Source: Capnocytophaga granulosa ATCC 51502
GTDB taxonomy: Bacteria > Bacteroidota > Bacteroidia > Flavobacteriales > Flavobacteriaceae
Assembly (NCBI RefSeq): GCF_000411115.1
Contig: NZ_KE150256.1
Coordinates: forward strand, 62,001 to 126,000
Direction: 5' to 3'
Length of the DNA stretch: 64,000 nucleotides
This document shows positions 35,020-44,564 of this stretch, piece after piece. The position numbers and the translations under genes are program-made. The notes under the pieces were generated by a model. The model worked only from the letters and a program-made list of their open reading frames with translations. It was not told where the DNA came from and did not search any database. The stretch's first letter is position 1; each line of letters opens with the position of its first letter.

Positions 35020-36591
35020 ATGAAAATACTTACTAATGAGCAAATGCGCGCTGCGGACGAGCGCACTATTGAGGAACAACAAATTACCTCTTGGGATCAG
35101 ATGGAAAGAGCCGCCAACAATCTTATGGCATGGATCAAGAAAAACCTTCCCAATGATAACCCTTACCATATCTATGCAGGGGTAGGCAATAATGGCGGCG
35201 ATGGCCTAGCGCTGGCACGCCTACTTTCGCAAGCTGGTAAAAAAGTAAAAGTAACTATTGTTCCTTTTAGCGAAATTCATTCGGCTGACTTTACCAAAAA
35301 CTTAGAACTGCTTAAGGAAAATTTCCCTCAGGTAGAAATCACCTCCGTCTCCCAGCCTACGACCTCCGAAGACTATCTACAAGCCAACGACAAACACTTC
35401 CAACCCATCAAGGGCAAACCCGCTAAGGGCTTTGAAGACTTTGTCGCTAACAAATACAATGGTACCCAGCCTATCACCATTGATGCTATCTTTGGTATAG
35501 GTCTCTCTCGTAAGGTTTCCCCTTGGGTACAACGCGTTTTTGAAGAAATCAACCGCCAAAAAGGACTCATCATCAGTATAGATGTACCTTCAGGTCTCTT
35601 CTTAGGCGGTGATAGAGAGGACAAAGATGTATTCGTAACCCCTCATGTGGTACTAACTTTCTTTGCGCCCAAGCTCCCCTTCCTTCTTCCCCAGACAGGC
35701 CGCTATATCCCCTATTGGGAAGTGCTACCACTGCCTCTCTCCTTTGACTATCTCAAGGAAGTCAATACCGAATACGACTATACTACGGAGAAAGAACTCA
35801 AGCGCCTACTACGTACCCGCCACCGCTTTACCAACAAAGGCACCTATGGCCATGCCTTTATCGTAGGAGGCAGCTATGGCAAGATAGGCTCCGCTGTTCT
35901 TAGTGGTAAGGCCACCCTACGCAGTGGTGCAGGCCTGCTCACCCTACTGTTGCCTAAGTGTGGCTATCAAATCGCACAAACAGTCCTACCAGAGGCTATG
36001 GTGCTGACCTCCTCCCAAGAAGAAGAACTTGCCCCTACTGATATTCCTTTCTCTCCCAATGCTATAGGTATAGGTATAGGTATGGGGACTTCCGCCTATG
36101 CACAGGGAACTTTAGCCGCCCTGCTTAGAACATTCCCTAATGTACCATTTGTTATTGATGCCGATGCACTTAATCTTGTTGCTTCCAGCGAAGATCTACA
36201 GCGTGCACTCCCTAAGAATGCGATCCTCACTCCACACCCCAAGGAATTGGAACGCCTCATTGGCAAATGGTCTGATGACCTTGACCGTCAAGCAAAAGCC
36301 AAAGAGTTTGCCAAGAAACACAAAATCATCTTGGTACTCAAAGGAGCTTTCACCATGATTACTGACGGGGATCACTTCTGGGTGAACTCCACCGGAAACC
36401 CTGCCCTTGCCACCGCAGGCAGTGGTGATGTACTTACAGGGGTCATCACGGGGCTTCTATCTCAGGGATATACCCCTCTCAATGCTGCTATTGTGGGAGT
36501 TTATATCCACGGAAAAGCTGCCGATACCTACGTAAGGAATACCAAGAAAAGTACCATGATAGCTAGCGATATCATTGATTTCCTTAGTTAG
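35020..36591 (+). CDS. nnr: Bifunctional NAD(P)HX epimerase / ADP-dependent dehydratase
   Basis: The 523-residue fusion repairs hydrated NAD(P)H. The N-terminal YjeF-N epimerase domain (about 1-215) begins with ILTNEQMRAAD and has AGVGNNGGDGLALARLL. The C-terminal ribokinase-like dehydratase domain (about 235-523) has TPHPKELERL and NPALATAGSGDVLTGVI, with the catalytic Asp in GSGD. A linked pair in one chain is the usual bacterial form. A strong terminator follows. Sequence identity is not in doubt; expression context is simple. Confidence 0.95.
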   Translation: MKILTNEQMRAADERTIEEQQITSWDQMERAANNLMAWIKKNLPNDNPYHIYAGVGNNGGDGLALARLLSQAGKKVKVTIVPFSEIHSADFTKNLELLKENFPQVEITSVSQPTTSEDYLQANDKHFQPIKGKPAKGFEDFVANKYNGTQPITIDAIFGIGLSRKVSPWVQRVFEEINRQKGLIISIDVPSGLFLGGDREDKDVFVTPHVVLTFFAPKLPFLLPQTGRYIPYWEVLPLPLSFDYLKEVNTEYDYTTEKELKRLLRTRHRFTNKGTYGHAFIVGGSYGKIGSAVLSGKATLRSGAGLLTLLLPKCGYQIAQTVLPEAMVLTSSQEEELAPTDIPFSPNAIGIGIGMGTSAYAQGTLAALLRTFPNVPFVIDADALNLVASSEDLQRALPKNAILTPHPKELERLIGKWSDDLDRQAKAKEFAKKHKIILVLKGAFTMITDGDHFWVNSTGNPALATAGSGDVLTGVITGLLSQGYTPLNAAIVGVYIHGKAADTYVRNTKKSTMIASDIIDFLS

Positions 36592-36618
36592 TAACAAATG
36601 ACTAATGACTAATAATCT

Positions 36619-36660
36619 ACAACGCCGATAATCCTTTTTTATTATCGGCGTTCCTCTTTT
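36619..36660 (+). terminator. Terminator of nnr
   Basis: ACGCCGATAAT, a T-rich loop, ATTATCGGCGT and then CCTCTTTT form a stable stem with a moderately T-rich tail about 30 bp after the stop. Confidence 0.75.
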
Positions 36661-36687
36661 AAAGACAGAGAAATATGAGTGAATTTG

Positions 36688-37362
36688 ATGAATATTTTGA
36701 ATGACTATATCAATCAAAAAGTAACTTTTATGCAACAGAAAATAAAGATATTAGAAGACTTAAGGGATAAATTATACCTTTGGAAATCATATAATGAGGA
36801 GGATTTGGAAAAAATAACGTCTGCTTTTGAAAGATTCCCAAGAAAAGAGTTTTCTACATTCTACATTCCCATACTAACAGACGCTATTTTGGCGGAACAC
36901 TTAGTTGCCATAGGGAAAACATTCTCAACCAATACATGTATGCTAATTAATATTATATCAAGTATAGGGAATATGGTTTGGCGATATAAGCTATATCCTT
37001 CTGACAAGGTTTTTAATTTCTTTAAGGAAGCTACCTCTCTCAAAAAGGTAAATTACTATGTATCATTAAACATTTCCTCTTTCCCTCAATATAACTCTTG
37101 GGAGGAAAGATGGGACTATTTGATTTCGATACCTAATATAAGCCCTAAAAAGAAATCAATTGAAAATTTTCATACAGAAGTAAAAAAAATACTATCTACT
37201 AAAGAAAAAATTCCTTTCCAAGTAACAAAAGAGTTATTGACTATATTAAAAAACCATATAAATACAACAAAAATAAGTGATTATCTTATAGAAAATTACT
37301 TAAACACAATTCATAAATTAGAACAAGAACTTAAATACTCTTATGATAGCGTAAGTTTGTAA
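36688..37362 (+). CDS. Hypothetical AT-rich protein
   Basis: The product of about 224 residues has no signal peptide and a lysine/isoleucine-rich composition. Helical segments follow one another (KIKILEDLRDKLYLWKSYNEEDLEKITSAFERF, YIPILTDAILAEHLVAIGKTF). I do not recognise a family. A GTG at 36679 and a later ATG at 36730 are alternative starts. AT content contrasts with nnr, suggesting acquisition. Its neighbours downstream look like a toxin remnant and an immunity gene, so an immunity or defence role is possible but unsupported. Confidence 0.45.
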   Translation: MNILNDYINQKVTFMQQKIKILEDLRDKLYLWKSYNEEDLEKITSAFERFPRKEFSTFYIPILTDAILAEHLVAIGKTFSTNTCMLINIISSIGNMVWRYKLYPSDKVFNFFKEATSLKKVNYYVSLNISSFPQYNSWEERWDYLISIPNISPKKKSIENFHTEVKKILSTKEKIPFQVTKELLTILKNHINTTKISDYLIENYLNTIHKLEQELKYSYDSVSL

Positions 37363-37419
37363 CTTATACTTCGTAATATACAGCAAATAGAAACAAAAAT
37401 ACTATAACATAAATAACAC

Positions 37420-37563
37420 TATCCTCTAACGTCTATTCTTTTTAAACAAAATCTTATAAATGAAAGCATCCTTATAAAAGTACTGCTACATATGCCTCAT
37501 AAGGTTTTTATTGAATTAACTGAAAAAGATATGGACACCAATTTAAAAACACAGAACAGATAG
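37420..37563 (+). pseudogene. Possible C-terminal toxin remnant
   Basis: A frame without a start reads LLHMPHKVFIELTEKDMDTNLKTQ-like sequence to a TAG at 37561. The PHKVFIELTEKD pattern resembles the tail of some polymorphic toxins just before their immunity gene. It has no usable start codon with the rest of the domain and so is a fragment at best. Confidence 0.3.
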
Positions 37564-37618
37564 ATTATTGAGTATACTATACAATATAACTCTCATTAAC
37601 AATCAAATACCCAATAAA

Positions 37619-38077
37619 ATGCTATATACCATAGGTACTTCCAATAATTATCCAAATAGAGCATATGGTGCTTTTCAGTCTGTAAAGGGTTCTATTACTG
37701 ATTATTTGATGTTTGAAGATCCTGAACCTATACACTTGAACATTCGAATTGACTTTAGCGACTTTGAAGCTATTGCCGCCAAATGGGATTGTATATCCAT
37801 TGATAAAGTCTATATCTATTTGCTAAACAAAAGAGCCATGGATTTCTTTGAAAAACAGTGTCCAGGGACATTTGAGTGGGTGCCTGCGAAGATATATTCC
37901 TATAATACCCTGATAGAAACAGAGCACAAGTTACTACATATCACGAATCACTCTAAAGAAGGCACTTTTTTCTATAACAAGAATAGCCTTCGTAGCATAT
38001 GGGTAGAGGAAGCTTTTATGAAAAAGTATAAGAAAGAGAAACTCAAAGGCTGGACTTTTTATCCAGAAGAATGTTAG
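37619..38077 (+). CDS. Possible Imm43/DUF1629-like immunity protein
   Basis: The product is 152 residues from the ATG at 37619; a TTG at 37568 is an alternative. SNNYPNRAYGAFQSVKGS at the start and YIYLLNKRAMDFFEKQCPGTFEWVPAKIY in the middle resemble DUF1629-type immunity proteins, where a similar F-E-x-x-P-A segment occurs. It lies right after the toxin-like remnant. This would make it an orphan immunity gene. Assignment is from memory of the family pattern. Confidence 0.4.
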   Translation: MLYTIGTSNNYPNRAYGAFQSVKGSITDYLMFEDPEPIHLNIRIDFSDFEAIAAKWDCISIDKVYIYLLNKRAMDFFEKQCPGTFEWVPAKIYSYNTLIETEHKLLHITNHSKEGTFFYNKNSLRSIWVEEAFMKKYKKEKLKGWTFYPEEC

Positions 38078-38085
38078 TGTCTTAT

Positions 38086-38955
38086 CTAATGCTTTCTAAA
38101 GACAATATCTATCAGTACCCCAGTGATGATAACCACACCGCCTATCACCAAGGAGGAGGTAAGTGCTTCTCCGAAGAGTCCCACACTGATAAGTACCGCC
38201 ACAATAGGCTCAAAGGCCCCCATAATCGCCGTAGGAGTAGAGCCTATATAGCGTACTGCATACACTAAGGCTACTAAGGAAAGGGACGTAGTAACAAGGG
38301 CAAATAAAGTAATGTCTCCTGCTAAGGATAAGGAAGGAATCGCAATACTTCTTCCTAAGATAAGCGCTTTAACTAGGAAATACAGCGAGGAAAACAACAT
38401 GGAATAAAAAGAGACTTTCACTCCAGAGGCTTCTATACGTACCTTATTGATAATTAAGATATAAAGCGCATATACCAAAGCACCAAGCAAAGAGATACCC
38501 AACCCTATATAGTTGATCACAGCTCCCTCCTTGATACTCAGTACTCCTACCCCGACCACTACCAAGAGTAGAGAGAGTACTGTTGGCAAGGTAATCCTCT
38601 CCTTATAGAAGAGTACCAATACCAAAGCTACAATAATAGGGTAACAGAAAAAGATAGTAGAAGCAATCCCTGGGCTGAGGTAGTCATAAGCTAAGAATAG
38701 AAATTCTGCTGAAAACGCATAGAGCAAGCCCAAGACACTCATAATAAGCCCTTCACGAAAACTTATACCAAGCCTTTCCTTCTGATAGAAAAGGAATAAG
38801 AGAATAGATCCGCTGGCGATTAGGAAGCGGTAAAAAAGAGTGGCATCTACCGAGAATGCTTCCGCTTTCTTGATAGGAATCATAAAAAGCGGAATCAGTC
38901 CATAGGTAAATGCCGAGATAAAGGCACATAAGTAGCCTTTGACAATATCTTTCAT
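38086..38955 (-). CDS. EamA/DMT-family transporter
   Basis: The 289-residue protein has about ten membrane helices in two repeated halves, each beginning like an EamA unit (GYLCAFISAFTYGLIPLF and IGLGISLLGALVYALYILI). Members export amino acids, nucleotide sugars or metabolites. It follows rfbB in the same direction but with a short stem between, so it may be only partly co-transcribed. A role with the rhamnose pathway is possible but not shown. Confidence 0.85.
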   Translation of the reverse strand: MKDIVKGYLCAFISAFTYGLIPLFMIPIKKAEAFSVDATLFYRFLIASGSILLFLFYQKERLGISFREGLIMSVLGLLYAFSAEFLFLAYDYLSPGIASTIFFCYPIIVALVLVLFYKERITLPTVLSLLLVVVGVGVLSIKEGAVINYIGLGISLLGALVYALYILIINKVRIEASGVKVSFYSMLFSSLYFLVKALILGRSIAIPSLSLAGDITLFALVTTSLSLVALVYAVRYIGSTPTAIMGAFEPIVAVLISVGLFGEALTSSLVIGGVVIITGVLIDIVFRKH

Positions 38956-38957
38956 AA

Positions 38958-38977
38958 TAAAAAGCCGCTGAGGCTAT
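38958..38977 (-). terminator. Weak hairpin after rfbB
   Basis: On the minus strand AGCC, TCAGC, GGCT is followed by TTTTTATTA. It overlaps the rfbB stop and precedes the EamA gene; the stem is short. Confidence 0.3.
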
Positions 38978-39996
38978 AGCAAATCCTTAAAATAAGAGAG
39001 GTACCAATCAATGGTCTTGACAATCCCTGTTTCAAAGTTTTCCTGAGCACGCCAGCCAAGTTCGGTTTCGAGTTTGGTAGCATCAATAGCATAGCGACGG
39101 TCGTGTCCCGCACGGTCTTTGACAAAGGTAATCAGGTCTTTGTAAGACTTGCCTTCTGCCAAGGGGCGTTTTTGATCTAACAATTCACAGATATGCCCTG
39201 CAATAAAGAGGTTATCACGTTCGTTGCGCCCGCCTATATTATAGGTCTCCCCTGCTCTTCCTTTGTGGAAGACTAAGTCTATCCCTGTACAATGGTCTAA
39301 GACATAAAGCCAGTCGCGCACATTCTTTCCATCTCCATAGATAGGAATAGCTTCTCCCTGTAGGGCCTTGCGAATAATAGTAGGAATCAGTTTTTCCTTA
39401 TGCTGCTTAGGCCCATAGTTATTAGAGCAATTGGAAGTAGTTACATTCATACCATAAGTATGGAAGTAAGCCCTGACAATCATGTCCGAAGAGGCTTTGG
39501 AGGCACTATAAGGTGAATTAGGCGCATAAGGAGTTGTCTCAGTAAAGAGACCTGTCTCCCCCAAAGTACCATATACCTCATCGGTAGAGATATGGTGAAA
39601 ACGCGCCTCTTTATAGGCTTCTTTGACTACAAAAGGAGCCTCCATCCAGTGGTGGCGTGCTACATCCAAGAGGGTAAAAGTCCCATGTATGTTGGTAGTG
39701 ATAAACGCATCAGGATTAGCGATAGAGTTATCCACATGAGATTCGGCTGCAAAGTGAATCACTCCTTGGAAATCATATTGCTTAAAGAGAGACTCTATGA
39801 GTTTTCTATCACAGATATCCCCCTTTACAAAAGTATAGTTAGAGGCATGTTCTACCTCGGTAAGGTTCGCCAAATCCCCCGCATAAGTGAGTTTGTCTAA
39901 ATTTACCAAATGATAATCGGGATATTTCTGTGCAAAATACACTACGAAGTTAGCCCCGATAAAGCCTGCTCCGCCAGTGATTAAAATATGCTTCAT
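38974..39996 (-). CDS. rfbB: dTDP-glucose 4,6-dehydratase
   Basis: The 340-residue short-chain dehydrogenase begins with the NAD-binding loop TGGAGFIGANF. It has the catalytic YSASKASSD (Tyr-x-x-x-Lys) plus the DEVYG motif. It converts dTDP-glucose to dTDP-4-keto-6-deoxyglucose, the second step of dTDP-L-rhamnose synthesis. It is the last gene of the minus-strand rfbA-rfbC-rfbD-rfbB run and lies 1 bp after rfbD. Confidence 0.95.
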   Translation of the reverse strand: MKHILITGGAGFIGANFVVYFAQKYPDYHLVNLDKLTYAGDLANLTEVEHASNYTFVKGDICDRKLIESLFKQYDFQGVIHFAAESHVDNSIANPDAFITTNIHGTFTLLDVARHHWMEAPFVVKEAYKEARFHHISTDEVYGTLGETGLFTETTPYAPNSPYSASKASSDMIVRAYFHTYGMNVTTSNCSNNYGPKQHKEKLIPTIIRKALQGEAIPIYGDGKNVRDWLYVLDHCTGIDLVFHKGRAGETYNIGGRNERDNLFIAGHICELLDQKRPLAEGKSYKDLITFVKDRAGHDRRYAIDATKLETELGWRAQENFETGIVKTIDWYLSYFKDLL

Positions 39997-39997
39997 C

Positions 39998-40867
39998 TTA
40001 TATTAATGAGGTATTTTGAGACATCAAGGATATTAAAGAATCTCTCCAGTAAGGAATAAAGAAATTGAAATCCGATTTGAGTTTGTTTTTATCCAATACA
40101 GAATAGGCAGGACGTGCTGCAGGTGTTGGGAAATCTTCTGTTCTACAAGGAATTACCTTGCAATCGCTACCGGCAAGCTTAAGTATTTCTACAGCAAAAT
40201 CGTACCAAGAGCACACCCCTTCATTAGAGAAGTGATATACATCTTGTCTGCCCCTATATAGCTTATTTTCAATCACAAAGATAATAAAGCGTGCTAAGTC
40301 TTTGGCATAAGTAGGTGTACTTACCTGATCAAATACCACTTTGAGTTCTTTGCGTTCTTTGCTGATACGCAAGATATTTTTTACAAAATTGTTTCCAAAA
40401 GCAGAGTAAAGCCAAGAGGTTCTTAAGATTAAGAAATCAATATCGGAATGTTGCAAAGCACTCTCTCCCAATAACTTGGTTTGTCCATAAGCTCCTAGAG
40501 GAGAAGTGGCATCGGTTTCTGTATAAGGGGTATTCTTATCTCCTGCAAATACATAATCGGTAGAGAGGTGAATGCAAGCACTCTTGTGTTCTGTACATGC
40601 TTGGGCGATATTTTTTACAGCCAAGTGATTGACCAAGTTAGCTGTTTCTTTATCTATCTCAGAACCATTGACATTGGTATAAGCAGCACAATTGATCACA
40701 AGCTCTATGTTATGCTTTTTAAAAAAAGCATTGATCTTGTCTACATTGGTTACGTCCAACTCATTTCTTGTGGTAAAAATATAGTGATTTGTAGCGGACT
40801 TAGGTAATTCTTGGTGAATTTCCATAGCAAGTTGTCCACTTGCTCCTGTGATGAGTATATTTTTCAT
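39998..40867 (-). CDS. rfbD: dTDP-4-dehydrorhamnose reductase
   Basis: The 289-residue NADPH enzyme does the last step to dTDP-L-rhamnose. It begins with ILITGASGQLAMEI, has STDYVFAGDKNTPYTE and the AYGQTKLLGE motif (Tyr-x-x-x-Lys). The ATG at 40867 is preferred over one at 40912, which would add 15 residues before the Rossmann strand. It follows rfbC by 7 bp. Confidence 0.93.
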   Translation of the reverse strand: MKNILITGASGQLAMEIHQELPKSATNHYIFTTRNELDVTNVDKINAFFKKHNIELVINCAAYTNVNGSEIDKETANLVNHLAVKNIAQACTEHKSACIHLSTDYVFAGDKNTPYTETDATSPLGAYGQTKLLGESALQHSDIDFLILRTSWLYSAFGNNFVKNILRISKERKELKVVFDQVSTPTYAKDLARFIIFVIENKLYRGRQDVYHFSNEGVCSWYDFAVEILKLAGSDCKVIPCRTEDFPTPAARPAYSVLDKNKLKSDFNFFIPYWRDSLISLMSQNTSLI

Positions 40868-40874
40868 ATATGTT

Positions 40875-41441
40875 TTAATATAATTTTTCTTTGTAATCAA
40901 ATAGCCAAGCATCCTTTAGAAGAGGACTTTGCTTGTCTTTCTCTGATAGAATAATATCTTTTGTTGGAATTTTCCAATCTATGGCAATAGTCGCATCGCT
41001 CCAAAGAACACTACCCTCATGGGCGGGTGCATAATAAGCATCACACTTATATTGGAAAACAGCTTCTGGACTTAGCACTACAAAACCATGAGCAAAACCG
41101 CGCGGTATAAAGAACTGTCTCTTGTTCTCTGCTGTAAGCTCTACCCCTACATAACGACCAAAGGTAGGCGACCCTTCGCGTATATCGACTGCTACATCCC
41201 ATACGGCACCACTAACTACTCTAACAAGTTTAGACTGTGCATAAGGTGGCTTTTGAAAGTGCAATCCTCTAAGTACCCCATAGGTAGATTTGGATTCGTT
41301 GTCTTGCACAAAGGTCGTACTACACACGTTTTCTATAAATCTTTGCTGAGAGAAAGATTCAAAGAAATAGCCCCTCTCATCGGCAAAGACTTTGGGTTCT
41401 ATGATAACAACTCCTTCTATATCTGTCTGTATAACATTCAT
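40875..41441 (-). CDS. rfbC: dTDP-4-dehydrorhamnose 3,5-epimerase
   Basis: The 188-residue cupin enzyme has FFESFSQQRF, the catalytic RGLHFQKPPYAQSKLVRVVSG strand (His base) and FIPRGFAHGFVVLS. It epimerises carbons 3 and 5 of the keto sugar. It lies between rfbA and rfbD with short gaps. Confidence 0.95.
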   Translation of the reverse strand: MNVIQTDIEGVVIIEPKVFADERGYFFESFSQQRFIENVCSTTFVQDNESKSTYGVLRGLHFQKPPYAQSKLVRVVSGAVWDVAVDIREGSPTFGRYVGVELTAENKRQFFIPRGFAHGFVVLSPEAVFQYKCDAYYAPAHEGSVLWSDATIAIDWKIPTKDIILSEKDKQSPLLKDAWLFDYKEKLY

Positions 41442-41457
41442 TTTTAGCTATTTAGAT

Positions 41458-42330
41458 TTATTTTACTAAGTCTAACAAATACTGCCCATAACCATTCTTA
41501 GAGAGCTCCTGGGCCAGTTTCTTCAGCTTTTCCTTACTAATCCAACCTTTTCGGTAAGCAATCTCTTCCAAACAAGAGATTTTCAATCCTTGTCGTTTTT
41601 CCAAGGTCTCTACAAAGTTGGTTGCTTCGGTCAGTGAATCATGTGTACCTGTGTCCAGCCAAGCAAAACCACGCCCTAAGAGTTGCACTTTAAGTTCTTT
41701 TGCTTGGAGGAATGCTTGGTTTACCGAAGTAATCTCCAATTCTCCTCGTGCAGAAGGCTTTATCTGTTTGGCTACCTCTACCACTTTGTTAGGATAGAAA
41801 TATAGGCCTACAATAGCATAATTAGACTTTGGATTTTTAGGTTTTTCTTCTATTGAAAGAACATTACCTTCCGCATCAAACTCAGCCACACCATAACGCT
41901 CAGGGTCTTTTACATAATAGCCAAAGACGGTTGCCTTTTGCTCCTCTTGCACATTGACTACTGCCTGAGAGAGCATTTGAGAAAAGGACTGTCCATAGAA
42001 GATATTATCTCCTAAGATCAAGCATACATCGTCCCCTGCGATAAATTCCTCCCCAATGATAAAGGCCTGGGCCAAACCATCAGGTGAAGGCTGTACAGCA
42101 TAAGAAAGATTAAGTCCCCATTGACTTCCGTCCCCAAGCAAACGATGGAAAGCCGCTGCATCCTCAGGGGTAGTTATAATGAGTATATCTCTAATACCAG
42201 AAAGCATCAGCACCGATAACGGATAGTAAATCATAGGCTTATCATAGATAGGTAGCAACTGCTTGGAAACCCCTTTGGTGATAGGGTAAAGCCTTGTGCC
42301 TGAACCTCCTGCTAAAATAATTCCTTTCAT
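41458..42330 (-). CDS. rfbA: Glucose-1-phosphate thymidylyltransferase
   Basis: The 290-residue enzyme begins with the nucleotide-binding signature [20 protein letters not shown]. It has [10 protein letters not shown] and the [19 protein letters not shown] region. It makes dTDP-glucose and starts the rhamnose pathway. As the first gene of the operon, it has a -7 box just upstream. Confidence 0.96.
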   Translation of the reverse strand: MKGIILAGGSGTRLYPITKGVSKQLLPIYDKPMIYYPLSVLMLSGIRDILIITTPEDAAAFHRLLGDGSQWGLNLSYAVQPSPDGLAQAFIIGEEFIAGDDVCLILGDNIFYGQSFSQMLSQAVVNVQEEQKATVFGYYVKDPERYGVAEFDAEGNVLSIEEKPKNPKSNYAIVGLYFYPNKVVEVAKQIKPSARGELEITSVNQAFLQAKELKVQLLGRGFAWLDTGTHDSLTEATNFVETLEKRQGLKISCLEEIAYRKGWISKEKLKKLAQELSKNGYGQYLLDLVK

Positions 42331-42343
42331 ACCGAATTTTTCG

Positions 42344-42351
42344 CAAAAGTA
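42344..42351 (-). promoter_or_regulatory. -7 promoter box of the rfb operon
   Basis: The complement reads TACTTTTG, matching TAnnTTTG, 13 bp before the rfbA ATG, so the leader would be very short. Confidence 0.55.
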
Positions 42352-42474
42352 AAATAAAAAAATGAATTAGTAGCCAAGTTTAAGTTTTATTTATGAATAA
42401 AATTAAGACTCTTTAATAAGAGGTTAGTCGTTAGTGGTTAGTATTGGGTCTTTTTAGAGTTTAGGATTAAAAAC

Positions 42475-42504
42475 AGTAAGGGCGAATTGCCATTCGCCCT
42501 TACT
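42475..42504 (-). terminator. Perfect palindrome acting as terminator of the lipoprotein operon
   Basis: AGTAAGGGCGAAT, loop TGCC, ATTCGCCCTTACT forms a 13-bp perfect stem. On the minus strand it is followed by GTTTTTAA, about 16 bp after the stop at 42521. The same core recurs near 60109-60130 and 63380-63403, so it is also a dispersed repeat. Confidence 0.65.
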
Positions 42505-42520
42505 ACTATTATTCCCTATC

Positions 42521-43444
42521 CTACATCCAGTAAGTAGCAGAATCATGTTTATCTCGTGCTTCATCTATAAGCGCTTTTACTCTTTCAGGAGTAATGCTAT
42601 AGTAGTCAGCTATCTCTTTGTAATAGCGAGCAGTGTCTTCTTTCCCTCCAGAGGAGATAGAAGTAATCACTTGCACTGGTATCTTCTGAGAGAAATCGGT
42701 AGTACTACGTGCTTTCAACTCATCACCAGGAGCATTAAAAGCATAAAATTCTCCTTGTTGATTATTCTTATTTTTAGTTCCTCTTAATACATGGAAAAGA
42801 CTTACTCTTATATCATATTTTGCATAGGCTTTTCCAGGAGCAAAATAGCCTTTCAATCCCAAAGGATTGTCGGTAAGTACAGAACGTTTGGTACTATTTT
42901 TTTCATCAATTAGGTCTCCGATAGGTACTTGTTCTGGATCTGTATCACGATAGGTGTAAGTAAATAAAGAAGCTGTATCAGTACTTTCTTGTTGAGTTTT
43001 GGTATCGGTATAGCTCTTTACTTCAAAGAAGTGCTGGTGAATAGGGAGCATCTGTGCACTTGTAAATTCGTGGTTCATACGCTCGCCTTTGCTATTGTAA
43101 TAGACAATTTCCATGGCATAGTGTGCCCCCTCTATCATTACCACAGGAGAGGCCTCGGTTAGTATCTTCCCATCCATATCCTTACGTACCCAGTTTTTGG
43201 TCGTTTGATCCAGTTCAAACTTGAACCTCTGTACAGGTGCTATGATACTTTCAGGATCTCCATGGAAGCGTACCCCATGAAGGTGTCCTCTGCGGATAAC
43301 AAATTCTACTCTAGTGGGATCCTCATGACCTTTGTCCTCTTTTTCATTGTTAGGTTTCTGTGGATCTTTACTACATGAGGTAATTGCTACCCCTAAAAGA
43401 GTAGCTGTTAGTACTGTCCTTAGTGTGCTTAATAAGTGTTTCAT
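42521..43444 (-). CDS. Histidine-rich lipoprotein in metal-uptake operon
   Basis: The 307-residue protein has a lipobox ITSC (Cys at about residue 24) and histidine-rich sections RRGHLHGVRFHGDP and QMLPIHQHFFEVK. I do not recognise the family. It ends the minus-strand run after the His/Cys-rich protein, TonB receptor and DUF4625 lipoprotein, with 12 bp from the last. This suggests a surface or periplasmic partner in metal capture. The palindromic terminator follows. Confidence 0.6.
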   Translation of the reverse strand: MKHLLSTLRTVLTATLLGVAITSCSKDPQKPNNEKEDKGHEDPTRVEFVIRRGHLHGVRFHGDPESIIAPVQRFKFELDQTTKNWVRKDMDGKILTEASPVVMIEGAHYAMEIVYYNSKGERMNHEFTSAQMLPIHQHFFEVKSYTDTKTQQESTDTASLFTYTYRDTDPEQVPIGDLIDEKNSTKRSVLTDNPLGLKGYFAPGKAYAKYDIRVSLFHVLRGTKNKNNQQGEFYAFNAPGDELKARSTTDFSQKIPVQVITSISSGGKEDTARYYKEIADYYSITPERVKALIDEARDKHDSATYWM

Positions 43445-43456
43445 CTTGTTGTTTTT

Positions 43457-44533
43457 TTAATTTTGTTTTAAGTTGTTTGTATAATCAGCAGGTCGGTTAA
43501 ACTCAAAGGAAAGTTCGTAAGTATTACTCTCGCGCTTGTATTTTAGCTTCACAATAGGCGTATTCTTTGCTTTAGAGCTTTCCACAGCAGGCTTATTAGG
43601 ATTTGCATTCCAAAGGATCTCTGCGTCTGTTTCTTTTAGCTCCTTGTTAGAAAAAGTAGCGTAGAACTCTTCCTTCGTAAAGTTTTTCACGGAATACCCC
43701 TTATCATCATTTTCTCGGATATATTGATAAGGTTTGCCACTGAAGAAAGAGATATACTGCTCAAAATACTCAAAAATCTCTTTAGGCTGATCATTTTTAG
43801 CTTCTTCTCCTGTAGCATCTAAGGGAGTGATGGTAATACTATCCACTCCTTCATAGCTTTGATAAGGGCGAATATCTAAGTCAAATACATTCGCAAAGCT
43901 AACCGCTACTTTATATTTTGCAAAAGGTGCTTCTTGGCGAGTGGCCTCATACACCAAGGGTTCAAAAGGATTGGACTGCTCATAAGCAACATTCCCATTG
44001 CTGAATTTGGCTATAAAATCGTCCTTCTTTAGAGCAATACTTTTGTTTAACACTCCTAATTGCAAGGTTGCAAGTGAAAGAGTCTCATTCTCGGTAAAAT
44101 CTCTTTTCTTCTCTACCTTCAAGACCTCCTTGACAGAGGTTGTTTGACCTTTTTGGTCGGTAACAGAGAATAAGAAGTCATAATTTCCCTCTTTGGCATC
44201 GGCAGGAATATCCACATGTTTGTGTATTTTTCCTCCTTTTTTCCCTACAAATTCAGTAGAAATCTCCTCTATCTTGAAAGAAGACTCCCCATTGGCATAA
44301 GTAATCTGTAGTTTGGTCTCCTTAATCATTCCTTCAGCAGAGAAGAGGGCTTCTATATGTACATCATCACCTATGTGACCTATTTTAGAGTTTTCATGTC
44401 CTAACTCCAATTCTTCTATTTTAGGAGCTGGAACATTTTCATCATTTTTATCCTCTTTGGAACAAGAAAAGAGTAAAGCGGCAGAAAGTGCTATGAAAGA
44501 GAACTTTCTAAGTACATTTGTTATTTTTTTCAT
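43457..44533 (-). CDS. DUF4625-like lipoprotein
   Basis: The 358-residue protein has a lipobox LFSC (Cys at about residue 24). It then shows the DUF4625 pattern: an ELELGHENSKIGHIGDDVHIEALFSAEG section and HKHVDIPADAKEGNYDFLFSVTD. DUF4625 is an Ig-like domain of Bacteroidota envelope proteins. The C-terminal 200 residues are an extension I do not recognise, larger than the domain itself. It lies between the receptor and a His-rich lipoprotein, so a role in metal binding is likely, though inferred. Confidence 0.7.
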   Translation of the reverse strand: MKKITNVLRKFSFIALSAALLFSCSKEDKNDENVPAPKIEELELGHENSKIGHIGDDVHIEALFSAEGMIKETKLQITYANGESSFKIEEISTEFVGKKGGKIHKHVDIPADAKEGNYDFLFSVTDQKGQTTSVKEVLKVEKKRDFTENETLSLATLQLGVLNKSIALKKDDFIAKFSNGNVAYEQSNPFEPLVYEATRQEAPFAKYKVAVSFANVFDLDIRPYQSYEGVDSITITPLDATGEEAKNDQPKEIFEYFEQYISFFSGKPYQYIRENDDKGYSVKNFTKEEFYATFSNKELKETDAEILWNANPNKPAVESSKAKNTPIVKLKYKRESNTYELSFEFNRPADYTNNLKQN

Positions 44534-44564
44534 TTTTTTCTAATTTTAGTATTCAACAATATTT

